Source of the DNA: Megalobrama amblycephala
Taxonomy: Eukaryota > Chordata > Actinopteri > Cypriniformes > Xenocyprididae
DNA: 64,000 nucleotides
NCBI RefSeq assembly: GCF_018812025.1
Contig: NC_063050.1
Coordinates: 58,106,147-58,170,146 of the forward strand
Direction: 5' to 3'
In this document: in pieces, positions 58,364 to 64,000 of the stretch
Layout: every line of letters starts with the position of its first letter
Numbering within the stretch: the first letter of the stretch is position 1
Program-made: the position numbers and the translations under genes
Notes under the pieces: model-generated
The model's input: only the letters and a program-made list of their open reading frames with translations
Database searches by the model: none
Told to the model about the DNA's origin: nothing

Positions 58364-58986
58364 TGTGACACTGCCACATAATGAACATGTTTTAACCACT
58401 CTGTATATAACTGTATATTTGTGTATCAGAGTTTTAATAGGTTTTACATGTTTTATTGTCCATTTTACTCCTCTTAAAAATGTGTGTGTTTGTCTTTAAG
58501 AACTGAGACTTCACCTGTCATGTGACCAATCACCTGACAGGTAGTAGGAAATAGCATCTCATTATAAAAAGAGCAGTATGGCCTAAGATAGGGGTCTCAA
58601 AAAACTTAGGTCAAATCGCTGCCTGGTTTGTGGAGTACCTTTGTTTGAACACTCGCTATTCCAGGACTTCATTCTTACACTTGCACTTTGGATTATTGCA
58701 CATTGGATTGTATATACACGGGTGGACACATTGGACTATCAACACACAGAGTTTCTGTGGACTGTTTTAGGGTATGGAACTGATGGACTGTATGCTTTTA
58801 CCAGTCTAAGGACTCTTTATATATCTTGTGTTGTTTTAGTTCAGTGTCATTTAGATTGGTGTAAATACATATCTGTTTCTTTTATATCTGCTGTTTTCTT
58901 GTCTTCATTTTAAACCCAACGTACAAATATTTTAAACAGTTCTCCTTTTAATTGTGTTACCTCTGCCGGTAAGGCTGAGCGTTACA
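58364..58986 (+). repeat. 3' LTR
   Basis: Same length as the 5' LTR, one visible difference (58603). Ends exactly at the GCGT duplication. Confidence 0.9.
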
Positions 58987-59240
58987 GCGTCGTGAAGCAC
59001 TCGTGTATCTAACCAATAATGTGACGAGACGTCAGAAGCGGGTGACATCACGGACCAGGAAACTATAAAGCATACCCAGAACAAAGAACGCTAGCTTCTG
59101 GATTATGGCTGAAGCAAGACGCTCACAGGTATGCTGAAGGTACGGCAAAGCGACGCAGCGTCTCTTTCCCTATTCAGGGATTACATAAGTAACCCGATCA
59201 TGGGAACTGTCAACGCTGCGTCACTACGCATTGGGAATGC
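58987..59240 (-). repeat. DIRS terminal repeat and internal complementary region
   Basis: 58987-59092 is the inverse of 2619-2724. The adjacent word ATTACATAAGTAACCCG (59190-59206) is complementary to the outer end (GGGTTACTTATGTAACC near 56362), as expected for the internal complementary region DIRS elements use in replication. Confidence 0.7.
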
Positions 59241-59276
59241 TGTCCCAACTACGCCGTAGTACCAAATACCTGTCTG

Positions 59277-60210
59277 TTATCTTTGAGACAGAACTGATGA
59301 CCCCAGAGTGGAGCCAACATCCAGGTTGTAAAACCTAATAAATGTGTGCTGGGATGACCATCCAGCTGCATCACATATATCATTGATGGATAATCCTGAC
59401 ATTAGAGCCTCTGAGGCCGCCATACCCCTGGTAAAGTGGGCACAGACAGCTAATGGAGATAGCTCTCCCACCCACTTGCTCATCCTCTGCTTAGATGCTG
59501 GGCCTCCCTTCTTAGGAGACCCATAACACATGAACAATTGGTCTGTTGGACGTATGTATCTAAAGCCCTCACTGGGCAGAGCAGATTGAGTTTCTCCTGA
59601 TCCGGACTTGTAAATGGAGGAGGACAGAAGGCCTGGAGTACAATGGGACCCGGGACATTGGTGGGGACCTTAGGCACATAGCCTGGTCTAGTGTGCAGGA
59701 ATGCTTTGACCATTCCAGGGCCAAATTCCAAACACGAAGGAGCAACTGAAAGTGCTTGAAGATTTCTTATTCTTTTAAGAGATGAAATAGCCAATAGAAA
59801 AATGTTTTTTAAGGTGAGGAATTTTTCAGAAACTTCCTCTAGTGATTCGAAGGGAGCCTCAGCTAACCCTTCTAGTACCACGGCCAAGTCCCAGGCCGGA
59901 GTCCTTGTACGCACTGAAGGCCTCAACCTCAGGGTACCACCGAGGAACCGTATAACAAGGGGGTCTCGACCCACTGAGGAATCCACCAGAGGAGCATGAT
60001 AGGCCGAAATGGCTGCAACATAAACCTTCAAGGTTGAAGGAGATAAACCATCCAAGAATTTTTCTTGGAGAAATTGAACCACAAGGCTAATAGAAGAGTG
60101 GACGGGGTCCACACTGCGTTTTCTACACCAAGTAGAGAACACTTTCCATTTGTATGCATACAGCTTCCTCGTGGAGGGAGCTCCGGAGTGGAGAATGGTC
60201 TCCACAACCT
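59277..60210 (-). pseudogene. DIRS tyrosine recombinase (YR)
   Basis: The main frame (ending at 59480) contains the SAM-like N-terminus (STRKLYAYKWKVFSTWC) and the first catalytic arginine region (LLAISSLKRIRNLQALS). A frameshift near 59545 moves it to the frame at 59537-59277, which has the H-x-x-R box (AHFTRGMAAS) and the nucleophile tyrosine (HTFIRFYNLDV). DIRS elements integrate through a YR instead of a DDE integrase, hence no target duplication. Nearly complete but broken by the frameshift. Confidence 0.85.
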
Positions 60211-60228
60211 CAGTTGGGAGACCAGCAT

Positions 60229-61089
60229 CTATGAGCCTGGCCCCCTCAGAGGCCAGGCCCACAGTCTCCATAATTCTGGACGTGGATGAATTATCATGCC
60301 GCCTGCTTGAGACAGGAGTTCCTGCCTGAGAGGAAGCTCCATCGGGGAGCCATCTAGAAGTGACACTAGGTCTGAGAACCATATCCTGGTTGGCCAGTAC
60401 GAGGCTACCAATATTAGACTGACCCCTTCCTGGCGTGCTTTCTCCAGAACTCCTGGGAGCAGAGCGAACGGGGGAAATGCGTACAGACATAGCCTTGGCC
60501 ATGTCTGTACCATAGCGTCCAGACCCAATGGTGCTGGATGCGTTAGGGAGAACCACAGTGGACACTGGGTTGACTCTCCCGAAGCAAATAGGTCTACTTC
60601 CGCTTGACCGAAATTTTTCCAAATGAGCTCCACCACCTCGGGGTGGAGCCTCCATTCCCCGGGCCTTGGCTCCTGCCTCGACAGGGCGTCTGCTCCCACA
60701 TTTTAATGCCCTGGGATGTAAGCTGCTCTCAGTGAGAGGAGCTTCCCATGAGCCAACAGGAGGATCCGACGGGCCAATTTGCAAAGTTGGTGAGACTGCA
60801 GACCCCCCTGATGGTTGGTATATGAGACCACCGACATGTTGTCCGTGCGGACCAACACGTGATGGTCCCTCAGGTCTGGGAGGAAGTATTTTATTGCAAG
60901 AAATACCACCATCATTTCCAGCCAATTTATGTGCCAGGAACGCTGATGGTCCTTCCATAGACCCTGAGCTGAGCGACCACTCATGATCGCACCCCAGTCC
61001 GTGAGGGAAGCATCTGTTGTAAGCATTACGCGACAACAAGGAGCCCCCAGCACGGGTCCCTGGGACAGGAACAAAGGCTTTTCCCACAC
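60229..61089 (-). pseudogene. DIRS RNase H and downstream pol domain
   Basis: 61089-60703 encodes RNase H (LTTDASLTDWGAIM, LAIKYFLPDL, VRTDNMSVVSYTNHQGG); after a stop, 60699-60229 continues with GADALSRQ and EVDLFASGESTQCPLWFS, the region following RNase H in DIRS pol. It overlaps the long YR frame (61177-59480) in a different frame, as is usual for DIRS. Confidence 0.8.
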
Positions 61090-61107
61090 GACCAGAGCAC
61101 GAAGGCA

Positions 61108-62165
61108 TCACCGCGTAACTTTGATCGTGCGAAAAGGATTTCCCCTCGGAGAAAACCCCTTTATCCGGAGCCACCACTGCAAGGGTCTCATGTGCAGAAG
61201 GCCAAAAGGTATCACATTGGATGCAGCTGCCATCAGACCCAACAATCTTTGAAACTGTTTGACAGTGAGTGACTGGCCTAATTTCACCCCATTCATGGCA
61301 TCGAGAATGGAACTCACACGAGCAGGAGACAGATGTGCCTGCATCGTGGTGGAGTCCCAGACTACCCCTAAGTAGTTAATAGTTTGAGCCGGAACCAGCA
61401 CACTTTTCTTGGCATTGAGCCTCAGCCCAAGCCTCTTCATGTGAGACAGAACAACATCTCAATGTTGAGCTGTCAGATGCTCTGATCGAGCTATGATTAA
61501 CCAATCATCGTTATAATTCAGTACGCGGATGCCCTGGAGTCTCAGTGGAGCCAGAGCTGCATCCACGGACTTTGTAAATGTGTGGGGTGATCGAGATAGG
61601 CCAAAAGGAAGAACCCTGTATTGGTAAGCTTTGCCCCTGAAAGCAAACGTGGGGAACTTCCTGTGCTGAGGATGGATGGACACATGAAAGTAAGCATCTT
61701 TCAGGTCTATCGCCACAAACCAGTCCTCGGACCTGATCTGTGGGATAATCTGTTTGAGTGTTAGCATCTTGAACTTGAGCTTTTGTACGGATCGATTTAG
61801 CACACGTAAATCTATGATCGGACGCAGTCCTCCATCCTTCTTTGGAACAATGAAGTAATGGCTGTAGAACCCTGACAGCTTGCTGGGAGGAGAAATCCTT
61901 TCTATAGCTCCTTTTTGCAAAAGCGTCATAACCTCCTGTTCCATTACCAGAGACTGCTCAGGGGTCACCACCGTGGGAAGGACCCCATTGAATTGGGGCG
62001 GGTTAGACCCTGAATTTTGTAACCCTTTTCTATTGTGAGCAGCACCCATTTTGAAATATTTGGGAGAAGTTTCCATTCTGCCAGAAAATTTACTAAGGGA
62101 ACCAGTCTCTTGAAACTGGCCTCTGGTGTTTTTTGAGCACTTGACTCAGCGCCCTGAAGCGGCGA
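61108..62165 (-). pseudogene. DIRS reverse transcriptase (copy B)
   Basis: Blocks: RLVPLVNFLAEWKLLPNIS, RPPQFNGVLPTVV, LLQKGAIERI, FIVPKKDGGLRPIIDLRVLN, WFVAIDLKDAYFHVSIHP, VLPFGLSRSPHTFTK, YNDDWLII (active site, usually YLDD) and LNAKKSVLVPAQTINYLG. A TGA at 61459-61461 interrupts one frame where copy A has CAA (a C-to-T change is likely), and there is a frameshift near 62000-62050. The usual Leu of YLDD is Asn here. Confidence 0.85.
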
Positions 62166-63123
62166 AATGGCAAGAAACAGCCGAATCAAATGATGACCGG
62201 CCCTCCATGGAGGGTCAAGGGTGGAGACCGCTGCACCCTGAAGCACACTAGGTGGCAGGGTTAGCACAATGGCCCCCTGAGGGCGCCGAAGAGGAGTGGG
62301 TACTGAGTATTTTAATATCCGACCCTCTCTGGAGGGGGCTGCCCTCCAATGTCCCGCGCCACTGGCGTCAGGACCTCTTCGAAGCCTTCTTGGTGATAAT
62401 TACAGTCCGCAGATCTGTCTTACCCTACAAAGACTTTAGCTGTGTCACCTGTCCCTGTCCCCAAGCTTTCTGCGGGGGAGCACGGGTGGCGACACTTTCT
62501 TTGGATGAACGGTCAGACCAAAGCCCTGAAACAGTGAACCGGCAGGGAACATCTGAACTGACCGCTCTACAAACCTCCTCTTCTTGGAGGAACACTGGAA
62601 ATCGCTGCACCCCGAAGCACACGAGGTGGCAGGGTTGGCGGACTGGTCTTCTTTCTTTTCTTTTAAATTCCTCGAAATTTAATGTATTCAATATTTCATT
62701 TAATCCTCAAATTAAATGCAGCCAGCTTTTTCTTTTTTTTTTTGAATGACAGGCTGAATATATTAGAATACAAAAAGAATTATAGCTCGTAATAGTTCGC
62801 AAGGGATTTTAGGGAAAGAGAGAAAGGGAAACTCCCATCTGCTCAGTTCCCTCCAAATATAAATACATTATATATATATATACACACATCACATTTATTA
62901 CGGACACGTAATCTATGCGCAGCCTCGGCAAACGCGAGATCCGAGCCGTATATATTTTTTGTTGAAGACTCAATCCACACGCTGCCTCGGCAAGCACAAG
63001 ATCCGAGCCTTGCATTTGACTTTTATTCCCTCGAGAATAAAGCCAACAGGAGTGGAGCTAAAAAACTCCCGCTAGTGCATACTTCTCTTTACACTCCGGG
63101 ATATTTTTATGAATGAACACTGT
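62166..63123 (-). other. Degraded 5' part of DIRS copy B (former gag region)
   Basis: Sequence parallel to 1140-1980 of copy A, without a long open frame in either copy. Confidence 0.6.
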
Positions 63124-63365
63124 CAATAATAAATAAATAAATAAATAATGGATGCGATTTGTGAAAAAAGCAGAGGGGGGATGTTTTGAAAAGTTTTTTT
63201 TCACAAACCACAGTGGAGCTATATACTCTTTTTTTGGCAGCTGTTACAGAAACATTTTTACAATAAATCTTCTAATTTAATCTTGAGATTTATAGATTAG
63301 ACAGCTTTGATCTTTGTATCACTATTTACAATGACACCATTTCTTAATTTCTGCAATTTCCGTTA
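63124..63365. other. Unassigned, AT-rich
   Basis: AATA repeats (63128-63150) and no recognised feature. Confidence 0.4.
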
Positions 63366-64000
63366 TTTTTTTTTTTTTTATTCTTTATTTCTTGAACAAT
63401 TTAGATTTATAACTATTTACATCAGAGCCCAAGATCCGCCCACATTCATAAGATACAGAGATAAGAGGAAAAAAAAAAAGAGAGGGGAATCATTGTTTAG
63501 AGGTATAACCAGTACTTCTCAAGATTTCAAGAGGTCTGATAAAGTCTCAATAAGGTCCAACCAAAACTGTACTGTCCTTCAGGTGGCGCCATGCACTTTA
63601 GCTGTGGTACACTCCAAAAGAGCAATGTCCAGCAAATAGGACATCCAAGTAGACGTAGCTGAGGTAGATGGCTCAAACCAAAGTTTCAGGATAACCTTTT
63701 TGGCAGCAGTGAGGGCAGCAGACAAAATCCTCATTTGATTGACAGACAGTGATAGCAAGGAATTATCCAACAAAAGAAAAAGCAGTGGATCCTTTCGGAT
63801 CCAGTCTTTAGAAGATCTGTCAATATGTCCTGCACCGAGGACCAAAACAACTCAATTCTAGAACAGTCCCAGAACATATACATATATATAACCTTGACTT
63901 GCACTGCTGCATAGGTGACATAAGGGGTCAGGCTTTCTTTTCATTTTATATAATAAACAGGGGGTGGCATACGCCTTATAGATTAACTTATAATGAATCA
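63366..64000 (-). mobile_element. L1-type LINE 3' end, entering from the right edge
   Basis: A T14 run at 63366-63379 is the inverted poly(A) tail. Upstream (minus) are a short 3' UTR and ORF2 C-terminal sequence. The strand is opposite to the L1 ORF1 at 55.2 kb, so it is a different copy. Confidence 0.75.
63579..64000 (-). pseudogene. L1 ORF2 C-terminal part
   Basis: From the right edge the minus strand reads KAYATPCLLYKMKRKPDPLC, HLCSS, then FWDCSRIELFWSSVQDILTD: the Cys-rich end typical of L1-group ORF2. A one-base frameshift near 63800-63840 moves it to the frame with LSLSVNQMRILSAALTAAKK and LLDIALLECTTAKVHGA. Inactive. Confidence 0.75.

Larger units (their letters stand above)
56430..58986 (+). 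mobile_element. Young non-autonomous Gypsy-like LTR retrotransposon
   Basis: Two 623-base LTRs (56430-57052, 58364-58986) begin TGTGACACTGCC and end GAGCGTTACA; I see one mismatch (C at 56669, A at 58603). Three bases after the 5' LTR, TGGTGGCCCGTACGGGGATC (57056-57075) is complementary to the 3' end of tRNA-Ile (AAU) as I know it: a primer-binding site. A purine tract GGGGGGAGGG (58350-58359) precedes the 3' LTR. One internal ORF. Protease, RT, RNase H and the integrase catalytic core are absent. Confidence 0.9.
56426..58990. other. 4-bp target-site duplication GCGT of the LTR retrotransposon
   Basis: GCGT at 56426-56429 and 58987-58990 directly abuts the two LTRs; the uninterrupted DIRS terminal repeat in copy A (GACGC inverted) confirms the empty site. 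Confidence 0.9.
56356..63123 (-). mobile_element. DIRS-type retrotransposon copy B, split by an LTR element
   Basis: Minus-strand order from the right: degraded gag region, RT (about 62165-61108), RNase H and following domain (61089-60229), tyrosine recombinase (60210-59277), and terminal repeat (58987-59092 continued at 56356-56429 across the insertion). Joining 56429 to 58991 gives CTGCGTGATTGCGTCGTGAAG, matching copy A inverted (2713-2740). The right border, where similarity to copy A stops, is near 63123 and lacks the terminal repeat, so it is 5' truncated. Confidence 0.85.

Noticed and set aside
59480..61177. Reading the whole 565-codon minus frame as one recombinase protein
   Set aside because: Only its last third is YR-like; the first two thirds overlap RNase H coded in another frame, so it is partly an overlap artefact.

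Overview
This window is vertebrate DNA, most likely from a cyprinid teleost (zebrafish, carp or goldfish group). The evidence is the mix of DIRS-type tyrosine-recombinase retrotransposons, L2-like LINEs with an esterase ORF1, fish L1, Tc1, hAT, Harbinger and TTAA-targeting elements, long CA microsatellites, and spliced host exons with GT/AG borders. There is no bacterial or viral layout: no operons, CRISPR arrays, tRNA or rRNA genes were seen.

Host genes are sparse. (1) At 3512-4769 on the minus strand lies a compact five-exon gene (209 codons, phases consistent throughout) for a RING-IBR-RING2-like ubiquitin-ligase protein. (2) At 15072-15143 on the minus strand is one exon encoding the C-terminal half-ITAM tail of a CD3-zeta (CD247)-like chain. 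(3) At 36480-41305 on the plus strand is a multi-exon ubiquitin-specific protease (USP) gene. Its likely first exon is at 18043-18079, 83 bases downstream of an interferon-response-like GAAANNGAAA motif. All exon phases join to a 313-aa protein, but the catalytic-cysteine position reads Ser (codon 36515-36517).

Almost everything else is nested transposable elements, many with target-site duplications (TSDs) that can be read directly. Left flank: DIRS copy A (1-2789). 5.0-12.2 kb: a palindromic TA-flanked element, then a TTAA element holding two hAT elements, one of which holds a Harbinger-like element. 15.9-17.7 kb: a TTAA element inside a TTAA element. USP intron 1 (18.1-36.5 kb): a giant palindrome with one hAT in each arm, two abutting TTAA elements, three solo LTRs, a Tc1 fragment and an L2 LINE that itself carries three insertions. 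USP intron 6: a TTAA palindrome split by a solo LTR.

Right part: a degenerate minisatellite (41.4-42.0 kb); a Harbinger element (42.4-46.4 kb) with a BESS-domain gene and a decayed transposase; a near-complete 5.1-kb L2 LINE inserted in an older L2 (46.6-54.6 kb); an L1 ORF1 region (55.0-56.35 kb); and DIRS copy B (56.36-63.1 kb), whose terminal repeat is split by a very young non-autonomous LTR retrotransposon (56430-58986). The 3' end of another L1 enters from the right edge.

The unifying biology is a TE-saturated immune or ubiquitin-related locus: an RBR-type ligase-like gene and a USP-like gene, each with GAAA-rich upstream DNA and each with Ser at or near the expected catalytic Cys, plus a CD3-zeta-like exon between them.
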